A stretch of DNA of 40,900 bases, from contig JABJKH010000112.1 in NCBI GenBank assembly GCA_018660465.1, positions 1-40,900 on the forward strand, in the 5' to 3' direction. The notes under the pieces are model-generated. The model did not search any database and was not told the DNA's origin. It saw only the letters and a program-made list of their open reading frames with translations. How positions within the stretch are numbered: the stretch's first letter is position 1; every line of letters begins with the position of its first letter. The position numbers and the translations under genes are program-made. Of this stretch, positions 27,274-36,236 are shown one piece after another. The DNA comes from Rhodospirillaceae bacterium. Its GTDB lineage: Bacteria; Pseudomonadota; Alphaproteobacteria; Rhodospirillales; JABJKH01.

Positions 27274-29772
27274 ATGCAAATACGAACCGGATCCGACGGC
27301 CCTCGTATCACCGCGGTGCTGGGCCCCACCAATACCGGCAAGACCCATTTTGCCATGGAACGCATGCTGGGCCACGCCAGCGGCATTATTGGTTTTCCGT
27401 TGCGCCTTTTGGCTCGGGAAAACTACGACCGTGCAATCAAAATTAAAGGCATAGACAAAGTCGCGCTGATCACCGGCGAAGAAAAAATTATCCCGGAAGG
27501 TGCGCGGTATTATCTCTGCACAGTCGAATCCATGCCGCAGGACAAGCCGGTCGCCTTCTTAGGCGTTGATGAAATTCAAATGGCAGCGGATCCGGATCGC
27601 GGCTATTTCTTTACCGATCGTCTTTTGCATGCCCGCGGCACGGCAGAAACCATGTTCATGGGCGCTGACACCATTCGACCTTTGCTGCGTCGATTAGTGC
27701 CGGAAGCTGAAATTATTTCGAGGCCCCGGTTTTCAACGCTCACCCATGTCGGTCATAAAAAAATAACTCGCCTTACCCCCCGAAGCGCCATTGTCGCTTT
27801 TACGACGGCGCGGGTTTATGAACTGGCTGAATTGATCCGCAAACAACGCGGAGGTGCCGCCGTGGTCCTCGGCGCGCTGAGCCCCCGAACTCGCAATGCT
27901 CAGGTCGAGATGTATCAGGCAGGAGAGGTTGATTATTTGGTCGCCACCGACGCGGTTGGCATGGGCCTCAACATGGACGTAAACCACGTAGCCTTTGCGC
28001 AAACTCGAAAATTTGATGGCCGACGGCGGCGCGATTTGCAACCAGCGGAGCTGGCGCAAATCGCCGGGCGGGCCGGGCGGCACATGAACGATGGTACCTT
28101 TGGGACAACGGCGATGGCTGGTCCCCTTGATGACAGGGTCGCCGAACATATTGAAAATCATTCGTTTAAGCCGCTTAAAACTTTATTTTGGCGCAATCCA
28201 AACCTGGACGTGTCGTCAATTGAAGCCCTGCGTCAAAGCCTCACCCACACGCCTGAATTAAACGGTCTGGTTAAAGCACGGGTCGCCAATGACGAAAACG
28301 TGCTGGAGGTCTTGGCTGACGACGAGGAAATTCGCGATCTGGCAACAACACCTGAGGCCGTCCGACTTCTGTGGGAGGTCTGCCAGGTGCCTGATTTCGG
28401 CCAAGTGATGAGCGATGCGCATTCTCGGCTGTTGGCAAACATGTATCGCCACCTTATGCAGGGAGACGGGGCGTTGGAAGAAGACTGGGTTGCCCGGCAT
28501 GTGGCGCGGATTGATAAGGCCGAGGGCGATATTGATACCCTGGTTCAGCGGATCGCAAATATTAGAACCTGGACTTATGTATCTCACCGCAGTGATTGGC
28601 TCGTAGATGCTCTTCATTGGCAGGACAGGACCCGGGACGTGGAAGATCGGTTGTCCGACGCCCTGCACGAGAAATTGACACAACGTTTCGTCGATAAGCG
28701 ATCTGCCGGTCTTATAAGCCAATTGGACAAGGGGTCGAGTTTCCTGGCCGGGGTAAAACCTGACGGCGCCGTGATCGTCGAAGGCCATCACGTGGGTCAG
28801 TTGGAAGGCTTTCGATTTATACCGGATGACGCGCAAGATGGTGCTGCTGCCAAGGCGGTCAATGCCGCCGCACTTAAGGCGCTTCGTCAGGAAATTGATC
28901 ATCGCATTCGACATCTCGAAAAGGCGACAAATGCGGCTATCGAATTGACCGAAGAGGGTATCATTTTGTGGCTCGGCATTGCCATCGCACGGGTTATCAA
29001 AGGCGGCGATATCCTGCGCCCGGATGTCACTGTATTTCAGAGCGACCTTTTGGATGCCAATGCCACGCAGCGCATTCAAAAGCAACTTGCCGCCTGGTTA
29101 AGTCGGCGCATTAATTCGATTTTAGTGTCCTTGGTTCGAATTCGAACCGATGCCTCTTTAACAGGGGCTGCGCGGGGGCTTTGTTTTCAGCTTTACCAAT
29201 CTTTGGGGTCTGTATCGCGTTCATCTGCGTTGGAGGAAATTTCGGTGCTTGCGCCTGCCGAACGGCGCAAGTTACGGGAATTAGGCGTCCAAATTGGACG
29301 CGAAGCCGCCTATATGCCGGCGTTGCTCAAACCCAAAGCGGTCGAACTCCGCAACATTATATGGGCAGCCTGGATGGAATCGAAACCGGTTGCCCCACTG
29401 CCGCCGGGTCGGGTTTCGTTGCCGGCATCCCCAGGGGTTAAAAGCACGACCTTTGAGGCGATTGGATACACCCTGCTGGGCCGACGCGCCGTGCGCATTG
29501 ATATCCTGGAACGGCTCGCGCACCAAGCCTGGGAACGGTCAAAATCAGGCGGCTTTGGATTGGCGCCTGAGCTTTTATCGATGTGCGGATGCGGGCACGA
29601 AGAATTAGCTGATATCCTGTCCGAACTGGGCTATTTGGCAAAGGGTGAAGGCAAAAATCAAATTTTTCACCGCCAGCGCAAATCTAGAAAGCCCGCGAAG
29701 CAAAAGAAGTCCCGGACGCCGAAGCCGGATTCACCCTTCGCCGTACTGCAAAATCTCTCGAAACGTTCATGA
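27274..29772 (+). CDS. SUV3-like superfamily 2 RNA helicase
   Basis: The 832-residue protein is homologous to mitochondrial SUV3, an ATP-dependent RNA/DNA helicase of the Ski2-like branch. Visible are Walker A GPTNTGKTH (17-25), FPLRLLARENYD, motif II DEIQ (99-102), VGMGLNMDV, and motif VI QIAGRAGR (262-269). The C-terminal half carries the extra helical domain, and the last 40 residues are very basic (RKSRKPAKQKKSRTPK). Such bacterial SUV3 homologues are typical of alphaproteobacteria and may act in RNA decay. Its stop overlaps the S4 protein start (ATGA). Confidence 0.9.
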   Translation: MQIRTGSDGPRITAVLGPTNTGKTHFAMERMLGHASGIIGFPLRLLARENYDRAIKIKGIDKVALITGEEKIIPEGARYYLCTVESMPQDKPVAFLGVDEIQMAADPDRGYFFTDRLLHARGTAETMFMGADTIRPLLRRLVPEAEIISRPRFSTLTHVGHKKITRLTPRSAIVAFTTARVYELAELIRKQRGGAAVVLGALSPRTRNAQVEMYQAGEVDYLVATDAVGMGLNMDVNHVAFAQTRKFDGRRRRDLQPAELAQIAGRAGRHMNDGTFGTTAMAGPLDDRVAEHIENHSFKPLKTLFWRNPNLDVSSIEALRQSLTHTPELNGLVKARVANDENVLEVLADDEEIRDLATTPEAVRLLWEVCQVPDFGQVMSDAHSRLLANMYRHLMQGDGALEEDWVARHVARIDKAEGDIDTLVQRIANIRTWTYVSHRSDWLVDALHWQDRTRDVEDRLSDALHEKLTQRFVDKRSAGLISQLDKGSSFLAGVKPDGAVIVEGHHVGQLEGFRFIPDDAQDGAAAKAVNAAALKALRQEIDHRIRHLEKATNAAIELTEEGIILWLGIAIARVIKGGDILRPDVTVFQSDLLDANATQRIQKQLAAWLSRRINSILVSLVRIRTDASLTGAARGLCFQLYQSLGSVSRSSALEEISVLAPAERRKLRELGVQIGREAAYMPALLKPKAVELRNIIWAAWMESKPVAPLPPGRVSLPASPGVKSTTFEAIGYTLLGRRAVRIDILERLAHQAWERSKSGGFGLAPELLSMCGCGHEELADILSELGYLAKGEGKNQIFHRQRKSRKPAKQKKSRTPKPDSPFAVLQNLSKRS

Positions 29773-30182
29773 CCAAGACTCAAGAAACAGATGGCGCCCA
29801 AGACGCCGCGTTGCGGATTGATAAATGGTTGTGGTATGCGCGATTTTTCAAAAGCCGGTCCCTGGCGGCAAAGGTTTGTGCTGCAAAGCCGGTGCGGGTG
29901 AATTCTGTTCTCATCACCAAGGCACACGCGGTCATCAGACCCGGTGATGTCCTGACGTTTTCCAAGGGCGACCACATTCGGGTCATTAAGGTGCTGGCGC
30001 TCGGTACCCGCAGAGGCCCTGCCAAAGAGGCCCAAAGTCTCTATGAAGACCTCAGCCCGCCGCAACCGCGCGCCAGTAAGAAAACAGGCCTCACGTCGCC
30101 AGCCTCCAGGTTGCCGGGCAGTGGTCGCCCGACCAAAGCAGAACGCCGCGCAACCGACCGCCTGCGGCAGATTGATCCCTAG
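29769..30182 (+). CDS. S4-domain RNA-binding protein, HslR/Hsp15-like
   Basis: The 137-residue protein starts with an S4 RNA-binding domain: LRIDKWLWYARFFKSRSLAAKVCAAKPVRVN, then ALVITKAH-type and RPGDVLTFSKGDHIRVIKVL. In E. coli, Hsp15 (HslR) binds stalled 50S subunits carrying nascent chains. The C-terminal 50 residues are basic and probably disordered. It overlaps the SUV3-like helicase by 4 bp, so the two are coupled, which suggests a shared role in RNA handling. Confidence 0.88.
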   Translation: MTKTQETDGAQDAALRIDKWLWYARFFKSRSLAAKVCAAKPVRVNSVLITKAHAVIRPGDVLTFSKGDHIRVIKVLALGTRRGPAKEAQSLYEDLSPPQPRASKKTGLTSPASRLPGSGRPTKAERRATDRLRQIDP

Positions 30183-30292
30183 TGTTGGACTTTTCGCGGT
30201 TGTATTGCTGCACATCTGTTTTCTAGCCGAAAGAAGACTGAGGGTGGCACCGCCTATTGTCCTTGGGGGCTGCTGTGTGTTAGACGACGTCC

Positions 30293-30772
30293 ATGATTTC
30301 AAAATTTAAAGCGTTACTGACAGGCCGACCCGCGCCTGTTGATGCAAAAACAGCGGATCAAAACTCCGAACGTCTTCGCGTTGCGACCTCGGCTTTGCTG
30401 ATTGAAGCGGCATCCATGGATGGCCATTTTGACGACGATGAGCAGGCGACAGTTGCGGCTCTCCTTAAAGACCATTTTGAATTAAACGCCGCAGATACCG
30501 ATGATCTTATGGAAGAAGGCCGCAAGGCTGTAGCTCATTCCGGCGAGCTGTATGGCTTTACCCGCATCATTAAGGATAATTTTTCCGAGGAAGAACGAAT
30601 TCGAATGATTGAAATGCTGTGGGAAGTAGCGTATTCAGACGGTGAATTGCATCATTTTGAAGCAAATTTGGTCCGTCGCGTTACCGGACTTATATATGTT
30701 TCTGATCGTGAGAGCGGTGAAGCGCGCAAACGGGTACTTACAACCATGGGACTGAACGACGCCCAGACTTAG
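30293..30772 (+). CDS. TerB-like (tellurite resistance protein B family) protein
   Basis: The 159-residue helical protein matches the TerB/DUF533-like pattern. ATSALLIEAASMDGHFDDDEQATVAALL carries acidic metal-binding residues, and a second similar half has IEMLWEVAYSDGELHHFEANLVRRV. No hydrophobic segment is present. Despite the name, most members have no proven link to tellurite. It lies between the S4 protein and fdxA, with gaps of 110 and 85 bp, in an arrangement commonly seen in related bacteria. Confidence 0.85.
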   Translation: MISKFKALLTGRPAPVDAKTADQNSERLRVATSALLIEAASMDGHFDDDEQATVAALLKDHFELNAADTDDLMEEGRKAVAHSGELYGFTRIIKDNFSEEERIRMIEMLWEVAYSDGELHHFEANLVRRVTGLIYVSDRESGEARKRVLTTMGLNDAQT

Positions 30773-30857
30773 AACATCCAGGCTTCGAAAGTTCAGGCAC
30801 CGTAAGTCGGGCATTTTGATTTAGACTTTTTATCTGTTTCATTCAGCGGAGATAAAC

Positions 30858-31193
30858 ATGACCTACGTCGTTAACGAAAACTGTATTAAATGTAAATTGC
30901 AGGACTGTGTCGAAGTGTGCCCTGTCGATTGCTTCTATGAAGGCGAGAACATGCTCGTCATTCACCCCGACGAATGCATCGATTGTGGCGTGTGTGAGCC
31001 GGAATGCCCGATTGAAGCCATCGTCCCGGATACAGAACCCGATCTGGACAAGTTGTTGGAATTAAACGCTGAATACGCCGAAAAATGGCCGAATATCACC
31101 CGTAAGGGAGAAAGCCCTGCGGATGAAGCCGACTGGCGTGGCAAGCCTGATAAAATGGAACACTTTAGCGCTAATCCGGGAAAAGGGGATTAA
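30858..31193 (+). CDS. fdxA: 7Fe ferredoxin FdxA
   Basis: The 111-residue soluble ferredoxin has one 3Fe-4S and one 4Fe-4S cluster in the FdxA pattern. Cysteines are C9, C12, C17, C21 and C25 in [17 protein letters not shown], and C40, C43, C46 and C50 in [11 protein letters not shown]. The C-terminal extension ([22 protein letters not shown]) is typical of FdxA in proteobacteria. GGAG lies 7 nt before the ATG. The electron-transfer partner is not shown by the context. Confidence 0.96.
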   Translation: MTYVVNENCIKCKLQDCVEVCPVDCFYEGENMLVIHPDECIDCGVCEPECPIEAIVPDTEPDLDKLLELNAEYAEKWPNITRKGESPADEADWRGKPDKMEHFSANPGKGD

Positions 31194-31270
31194 ACACCCC
31201 TAATCATCCTGATGCCTGCCAGGTTGCTCCCGTGAGTATCCTGACAGCTTAGCCCGGATTCCCACCACCA

Positions 31271-31286
31271 AAGGTGATTTCACCTT
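31271..31286 (+). promoter_or_regulatory. Perfect 7+2+7 inverted repeat upstream of carD
   Basis: AAGGTGA-TT-TCACCTT ends 10 bp before the extended -10 element, so it overlaps the -35 position. It could be an operator or the end of the fdxA transcript; no T run longer than four follows it. Confidence 0.4.
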
Positions 31287-31293
31287 AATTTTG

Positions 31294-31302
31294 TGGTATA
31301 AT
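31294..31302 (+). promoter_or_regulatory. Extended -10 promoter of carD
   Basis: TGG-TATAAT matches the extended -10 consensus exactly (TATAAT at 31297-31302). No good -35 lies 17 bp upstream, as expected of extended -10 promoters. Predicted transcription starts about 75 bp before the carD ATG. Confidence 0.55.
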
Positions 31303-31386
31303 AGTGCCTGTCGGTGCACGTCATGTGGCATCGATTTTTTTCGAGAGTGGGAAGCGCTGTACTTGAATATGGAGAGCGAAAATTAA

Positions 31387-31884
31387 ATGGCTGAAGATCT
31401 AATGTTTAGCGCCGGAGACTATGTCGTTTATCCGACCCATGGCGTCGGCAAGGTAATCGATATCGAAACCCAGGAAATTGCCGGGCATAAATTAAAAATG
31501 TTCGTTATTTCTTTCGATCAAGAGCGCATGACCCTACGGGTGCCGACACAAAAATCCGAAACGTCCGGCCTCAGAAAGCTGAGCAGCCGAAAAATCATGG
31601 ATTCTGCCTTGGAGACCTTAAAGGGTCGCGCCCGAGCCAAGCGCACCATGTGGAGCAGGCGCGCCCAGGAATACGAAGCCAAGATTAATTCCGGCAACCC
31701 AGTCTTGATTGCGGAAGTCGTCCGTGACCTACATCGCAATACAGGCCAACCGGATCAATCGTTCAGCGAGCGCCAAATCTACGAATCAGCCCGTGATCGG
31801 CTGGCACTAGAACTGGGCGCAGTCGAAGATCTCGACCTCGCCGCAGCAACGGTACGGTTGGAAGAACTTTTAACCGCTGCTTAG
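31387..31884 (+). CDS. carD: CarD family transcriptional regulator
   Basis: CarD binds the beta subunit of RNA polymerase and promoter DNA, and stabilises open complexes. The 165-residue protein has the N-terminal RNAP-interacting Tudor-like domain (FSAGDYVVYPTHGVGKVIDIE...) and a helical C-terminal DNA-binding domain (WSRRAQEYEAKINSGNPVLIAEVVRDLHR). Size and sequence are typical of alphaproteobacterial CarD. A perfect -10 and an inverted repeat precede it, and a terminator follows 20 bp after the stop. Confidence 0.95.
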   Translation: MAEDLMFSAGDYVVYPTHGVGKVIDIETQEIAGHKLKMFVISFDQERMTLRVPTQKSETSGLRKLSSRKIMDSALETLKGRARAKRTMWSRRAQEYEAKINSGNPVLIAEVVRDLHRNTGQPDQSFSERQIYESARDRLALELGAVEDLDLAAATVRLEELLTAA

Positions 31885-31904
31885 ATCGTTTTATTCTTCA
31901 ATTC

Positions 31905-31937
31905 AAAAACGGGGGGGCTATGTCCTCCGTTTTTTTT
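31905..31937 (+). terminator. Intrinsic terminator after carD
   Basis: AAAAACGGGGG pairs with CCTCCGTTTTT (one G-T wobble) around a short loop, and eight T residues (31930-31937) end it. Confidence 0.85.
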
Positions 31938-31963
31938 GCTTCATTTGTCTTTCGGAATCTTGA

Positions 31964-32773
31964 ATTATCTCCGACCAACAAAACTTTAAAACCCTCACAG
32001 AAGGTCGAAAAACCTGGGCCGTTGCCGCCATTCATGGCGAAGCCAACCGTCTCAGGGCATTGCACAGGAAGCTAGAACCACGGTTCGAGACCGGCGACAA
32101 TCTTGTTTATCTCGGAAATTACATGGGCCACGGCCCGCGCGTTTCAGAAACCATAAACGAACTTCTGAATTTCCGTCGCACCCTGCTGGCACGTCCTAAC
32201 AGCGAGCAAAGCGCCTTGGTGTATCTCAGAGGATGCCAAGAGGAAATGTTCCAAAAGCTGCTGCAAATTCAGTTCGCACCAGACCCTGAATTCGTACTTG
32301 GGTGGATGTTGAAACATGGCATTGCGCCGACCCTATCTGCTTACGGCGGGTTCTCCGCCGAAGGGCTCGCCGCCGCCAACCAGGGGAACGTCGCTCTAAG
32401 CCGGTGGACGGCGAAAATTCAAACACAACTGCGTGCGTCTGACGGCCATAATAAGCTTCTAGATCAACTTACCTGGGCGGCGTATCAAGAGCACGGGCCG
32501 CTGTTATTGGTAAGCGCTGGTGTGGACATCACTCGCCCGCTTTCGATGCAAGGCGATACATTTTGGTGGGGCGGGCGCATGTTCCGCGGCATCGATGCGC
32601 CGTATGGAATATTCAAACGCATCGTCCGAGGGTTTGATTTTTCTGGTGGCGGTGCAGAAGTAAATCCCTACACCGCAACTCTAGACGACAGATGTGGCTT
32701 CGGTGGCGACCTCATCGCTGCGTGCTTTGACGCCGATGGCGGACTGGACGATATGATTAGCGCCACAGAATAA
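31964..32773 (+). CDS. Metallophosphoesterase (PPP-like) family protein, probable pseudoenzyme, start unclear
   Basis: The layout is that of a PPP-type phosphatase, but every metal-ligand motif is changed: GDIHG reads AAIHG, GDYVDRG reads GNYMGHG, RGNHE reads RGCQEE, and the later His sites read VSAGVD and VRGFDF. The tail (ATLDDRCGFGGDLIAACF) is as in active relatives. It is very likely catalytically dead. The frame between a TGA at 31961 and a TTG at 32060 holds no ATG, GTG or TTG, yet it encodes the conserved WAVAAIHGEANRL. A rare ATT (31964) or ATC (31967) start is therefore proposed; TTG 32060 would give a 237-residue form lacking the first motif. It is convergent with the M48 gene. Confidence 0.7.
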   Translation: MISDQQNFKTLTEGRKTWAVAAIHGEANRLRALHRKLEPRFETGDNLVYLGNYMGHGPRVSETINELLNFRRTLLARPNSEQSALVYLRGCQEEMFQKLLQIQFAPDPEFVLGWMLKHGIAPTLSAYGGFSAEGLAAANQGNVALSRWTAKIQTQLRASDGHNKLLDQLTWAAYQEHGPLLLVSAGVDITRPLSMQGDTFWWGGRMFRGIDAPYGIFKRIVRGFDFSGGGAEVNPYTATLDDRCGFGGDLIAACFDADGGLDDMISATE

Positions 32774-32780
32774 TTAAACT

Positions 32781-34262
32781 TTAGCCAGAGATTAATTTAA
32801 CTTTTTGCCCTGGCCTTAGGCGCTGACCGCGGGTGATGCCGTTAAGGGCCTCAAACAATTCCAAACGAAAACGTTCGACCGGTAAGCGGGCTGCCAAACT
32901 TTCAACCGTATCCCCGCGCCGAACTGTCACCACAGAAATACGAAGCGGACGAAGATTTCTGGCTTCACGTTCTGAAATGCGCTGGAAGCTATAGGTTGTA
33001 CGGCGAAGTTCCGTCGACAGCGCGCCTGTGCGGTTCGGTGGGGTTAGAAAAACAAATCGATAAATAACGTCGGGCCGCTCCCGCATGGCCACCAAGCGAG
33101 CATCACGAACCCCGGCCTGGAGTTGCAGCCGGTTTCCACCCGTGGCTGCGGCAAGACCGTTGATAGATATATTTTCCACCCCCCGTAAATCCAGACGGCT
33201 CGCCCATTTCTCCGTTAAATAGACCGATAGATTTCGGTAGGACCGGGCAACTTCGGCACTCTTTTCCGAATCAAATACGATGACGGATCCCATCGGACCC
33301 CGGGCGATAACTTGGGTCGGGGTATTGACCATGACAAACCCCGGCGGCACGCGAAACTTTAGGCGAAGACCAGGGTGGATGAAGTCTCTCCCACGACGCA
33401 CGCCCTGCTTGGGGTCGTCGCCGTACAACATGCCGTCCAACGCAGCCAACAGCTGGGTCCGGCCCAAACGCGGTGATTTCAATCGCGCCAACTTGACCAG
33501 ATTAATCGCCTGCACAATTCGCTGTTCTGTGCGGGGATGGGTCGACAGGGCGTGAAATTGATCAGGTTCGTCGGTTTTACCGGCAAGTTTCGCCTGTAAA
33601 TGGCTATGCGCCTGCATTTTCTTGAAAAATGTGACCATCGCCTTGGGGTCGTAGCCCGCCCGGACCAGGTAGCGCACGGCGAGCTTATCAGCTTCCAATT
33701 CTTGTTCCCGGGAATGGCCCTGAAGATAAAGTGCCGCACCCAGCGAAAGAACGTTCCCCGCCCCGGCAGGCGCACCATAAAGACTGCCAAGAATTCCGAC
33801 CACGTTCAGGCCCAGATTGGTCGCGATGGCCTTGCTGTAGCGCTGCGCCGTATGACGGGCGGTGACGTGGCCAATTTCATGGGCCAATACGCCAGCCATT
33901 TCTGCTTCATTCTCAACCAAGGACAGAAGCCCTCGGGTGACGTAGATATACCCCCCCGGCAGAGCGAAGGCATTCACCCCGGTGTCATTCAAGATCGTGA
34001 TGGTATAGGTCAGGTTTGGCAGTTCGGCGACTTGGGTCAGTCGAAATGAGACTTCGCTAACATAGCGGCCCAATTTGAATTCGTCATACACACCGCCGTG
34101 TTGTTTTAGAATTTTTGGGTGCTCTTCCTTACCAACGCGGACTTCGTCTTCCGGCGTCATGAAGGCGGTAAAATCTTGCTTTCCGGTCGCCGGATTCTGC
34201 GTGCAACCTGAAAGGATTGGCAATGCGATAAGGATCAAAAGAACAAAATATCGTTTCATCAT
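32781..34262 (-). CDS. M48 family metalloprotease, lipoprotein, with C-terminal LysM-like domain
   Basis: The 493-residue protein has a lipoprotein signal peptide with lipobox LSGC (C20). Zinc ligands are in HEIGH (H128, E129, H132), with the third ligand in EQELEADKLAVRYL. The protease domain is related to BepA/YfgC and LoiP, periplasmic enzymes that clear misfolded outer-membrane proteins. A LysM-like fold ends the protein (VTVRRGDTVESLAARL ... LRPGQKVKLI), which may bind peptidoglycan. It is 40 bp after the SNase-like gene and 7 bp from the convergent pseudo-phosphatase. Confidence 0.9.
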   Translation of the reverse strand: MMKRYFVLLILIALPILSGCTQNPATGKQDFTAFMTPEDEVRVGKEEHPKILKQHGGVYDEFKLGRYVSEVSFRLTQVAELPNLTYTITILNDTGVNAFALPGGYIYVTRGLLSLVENEAEMAGVLAHEIGHVTARHTAQRYSKAIATNLGLNVVGILGSLYGAPAGAGNVLSLGAALYLQGHSREQELEADKLAVRYLVRAGYDPKAMVTFFKKMQAHSHLQAKLAGKTDEPDQFHALSTHPRTEQRIVQAINLVKLARLKSPRLGRTQLLAALDGMLYGDDPKQGVRRGRDFIHPGLRLKFRVPPGFVMVNTPTQVIARGPMGSVIVFDSEKSAEVARSYRNLSVYLTEKWASRLDLRGVENISINGLAAATGGNRLQLQAGVRDARLVAMRERPDVIYRFVFLTPPNRTGALSTELRRTTYSFQRISEREARNLRPLRISVVTVRRGDTVESLAARLPVERFRLELFEALNGITRGQRLRPGQKVKLISG

Positions 34263-34302
34263 AATCTCAGTTTATCCTGATTGATTGTTAACCGGAAGTG
34301 TT

Positions 34303-35091
34303 TCATTTAACGATTTCCACCTGTTCAGGGTGGCTGGCTTGGATCATCGGGCCATTTCTTTTGCGGAGCCAGCCGCGCACTCGAATGCTCTGGTCCTTAA
34401 AGGCCATGGGGTCCATGCCAGCTTTTTTGAAAAGCCGGAATACTTTTGAAGAAAGGGTCACGGTAAAGTCCGTGCGCCAATTATCGCCGAAATTAAGGTA
34501 GACCCGGCTCTTAACCTTGGCCACATCCAGCACTTGGCCTTCTATCACCTGAAATGTGCCGATGTGTGGGTGAAGATTTTTGACCTTACGGACGGCGTAA
34601 AACGGATGGTCCCAAATACCCTGCCTTTTCGTGCGCGCCGCCCTTTCCAGCGCCAACATCTTAGCAACTTCGGCACGGTTGTCTGGAAAGCTGTAGACCC
34701 GGGCCATGCCCCGGCGCAACATCTCGCCTTGAACCCAGCCGCCATCGTTCAGGAACAAATGGGCTAAGATTCTGCCATGTCGGTCGCTCCGTCTGCCGCC
34801 AAACTTCAACGTAATCGCCTGCCCCAGAACAAGGCTTTCGAGCGTGGACTTGGAGTCTTCGCCTAAGGGCCAGGCCTTAAAACCCCGCCTTCCAAGGGGA
34901 AGCTTTGGGGCCTGCAGTCCAACCAGCCGAATTTGTGTCATGCCTTCGATAGAGTCACGCAAAACCACCGTGTCGCCATCCACAACAGAGCTTACAAAGG
35001 CGCGTTCGCCTCCAACGAGACGTGGCTCGCTCGCTTGGACCGGAAACGCCCAGGCCAAAATCAGGAAGAGTAATGGCAGCCGACACATCAT
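34303..35091 (-). CDS. Thermonuclease-family (SNase-like) secreted protein lacking the catalytic Glu
   Basis: The 262-residue product has a signal peptide (LLFLILAWAFPVQA) and an SNase-like OB fold: VVDGDTVVLR, then RLVGLQAPKLP, SDRHGRILAHLFLNDGGWVQGEMLRRGMARVY, and KRQGIWD. In active SNases the loop is DAPE or DTPE, whose Glu is the general base; here the position is Lys (QAPK). The Arg in the RHGR region and the Asp of VDGD remain. A second OB-like region follows (HIGTFQVIEGQVLDVAKVKSRVYLNFGDNW). It may bind nucleic acid without cutting it. It is upstream of the M48 gene on the same strand. Confidence 0.82.
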   Translation of the reverse strand: MMCRLPLLFLILAWAFPVQASEPRLVGGERAFVSSVVDGDTVVLRDSIEGMTQIRLVGLQAPKLPLGRRGFKAWPLGEDSKSTLESLVLGQAITLKFGGRRSDRHGRILAHLFLNDGGWVQGEMLRRGMARVYSFPDNRAEVAKMLALERAARTKRQGIWDHPFYAVRKVKNLHPHIGTFQVIEGQVLDVAKVKSRVYLNFGDNWRTDFTVTLSSKVFRLFKKAGMDPMAFKDQSIRVRGWLRKRNGPMIQASHPEQVEIVK

Positions 35092-35223
35092 AGGTGAAAG
35101 GATGAGGGCTCACCGTCAATGCGTCCAGAAACTTTTATTTAAATCGGCAACGTTTTACCGGGAGTTTGCATCGCAAGTTCGTATAATGCGTCCTAGCCAG
35201 ACCCAAAAAGGACGCGACGACTT

Positions 35224-36189
35224 ATGGACGCCACCACCGATAAAATGGATTTGTTTCCGCAGATAGAGCCCTTCGAGCATGGCACTTTAGACCTGGATGG
35301 GCTGCATCAAATGTATTGGGAACAATCCGGCAATCCAGACGGCGTGCCGGTAATTTTTCTACATGGTGGCCCCGGTGCAGGCGCGAGCCCGACACACCGA
35401 CGGTTCTTTGATCCGGGTCATTATCGAATTGTTATCTTCGATCAACGGGGGGCTGGGCGTTCTAAACCCTATGCAGAGGTTCAAAACAACACCACGGCCC
35501 ATCTGGTTGACGACATTGAGCACTTACGACGGCATTTGGGCATAGATGAATGGCTCATATTTGGTGGATCGTGGGGCGTCACGCTCGCCTTATCGTACGG
35601 CATTGCCCACCCGGAACGATGCCTGGGGTTTATCCTGCGCGGGGTATTCTTGGGCATGAATTCTGAATTGGATTGGTTCCTCAATGGTATTGCGACCGTA
35701 TTTCCAGAGGCCCGGCGAAATTTTGTTGAATTCCTTTCCGAAGATGAACGGGGGAACTTGGTCGAATCCTATTACCGCCGCTTGACCGACGATGACCCCA
35801 ATGTCCACCGGGCAGCGGCAGCCGCATGGTGCAGATATGAAAGCGCGTGTTCCACATTACTTCCGGGGCCGCAATCGAGTGGCAACGGGGGAAGTGGCCT
35901 TGGTCTGGTTGCCCTGGCAAGAATCGAAGCTCATTACTTCAAACATGAAATGTTTCTTGAAGATCGCGAGTTGCTCAACAAAATTTCAATATTGCGCGAT
36001 CATCCGGCAACCATTGTCCAAGGCCGCTATGATATGGTTTGTCCGATCACGACCGCAGACATGTTGGCTCGATCCTGGCCCGGCGTAGAATTTATCGTCG
36101 TTCCTGACGCGGGTCATTCAGCGCTGGAGCCCGGCATTCGGTCCGCCCTGATCAAGGCAAGCGAGCGCTTTAAGGCGCTCACTCTCTAA
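35224..36189 (+). CDS. pip: Proline iminopeptidase
   Basis: This cytoplasmic alpha/beta hydrolase (peptidase S33) removes N-terminal proline. The 321-residue protein has the oxyanion motif HGGPGAG, DQRGAGRS, the nucleophile elbow GGSWGVTL (S116), the catalytic Asp in QGRYDMVCP, and the His in DAGHSALEPG. GWGVTLAL-type flanks and HPERCLGFILRGVF match proline iminopeptidases rather than other hydrolases. ATG 35224 has AAAGGA about 11 nt upstream; M8 is an alternative. Confidence 0.93.
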   Translation: MDATTDKMDLFPQIEPFEHGTLDLDGLHQMYWEQSGNPDGVPVIFLHGGPGAGASPTHRRFFDPGHYRIVIFDQRGAGRSKPYAEVQNNTTAHLVDDIEHLRRHLGIDEWLIFGGSWGVTLALSYGIAHPERCLGFILRGVFLGMNSELDWFLNGIATVFPEARRNFVEFLSEDERGNLVESYYRRLTDDDPNVHRAAAAAWCRYESACSTLLPGPQSSGNGGSGLGLVALARIEAHYFKHEMFLEDRELLNKISILRDHPATIVQGRYDMVCPITTADMLARSWPGVEFIVVPDAGHSALEPGIRSALIKASERFKALTL

Positions 36190-36236
36190 TACGATTTAAG
36201 ATTAAGAGTATTGAAACCTTCCTGAGGTTACGTAAG

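Noticed and set aside
28258-29085. 275-codon minus-strand open frame
   Set aside because: It lies wholly inside the SUV3-like helicase, whose motifs are clear on the plus strand; no homology features are visible in the antisense product.
29667-30302. 211-codon minus-strand open frame
   Set aside because: Antisense to the helicase tail and the S4-domain gene, both well supported.
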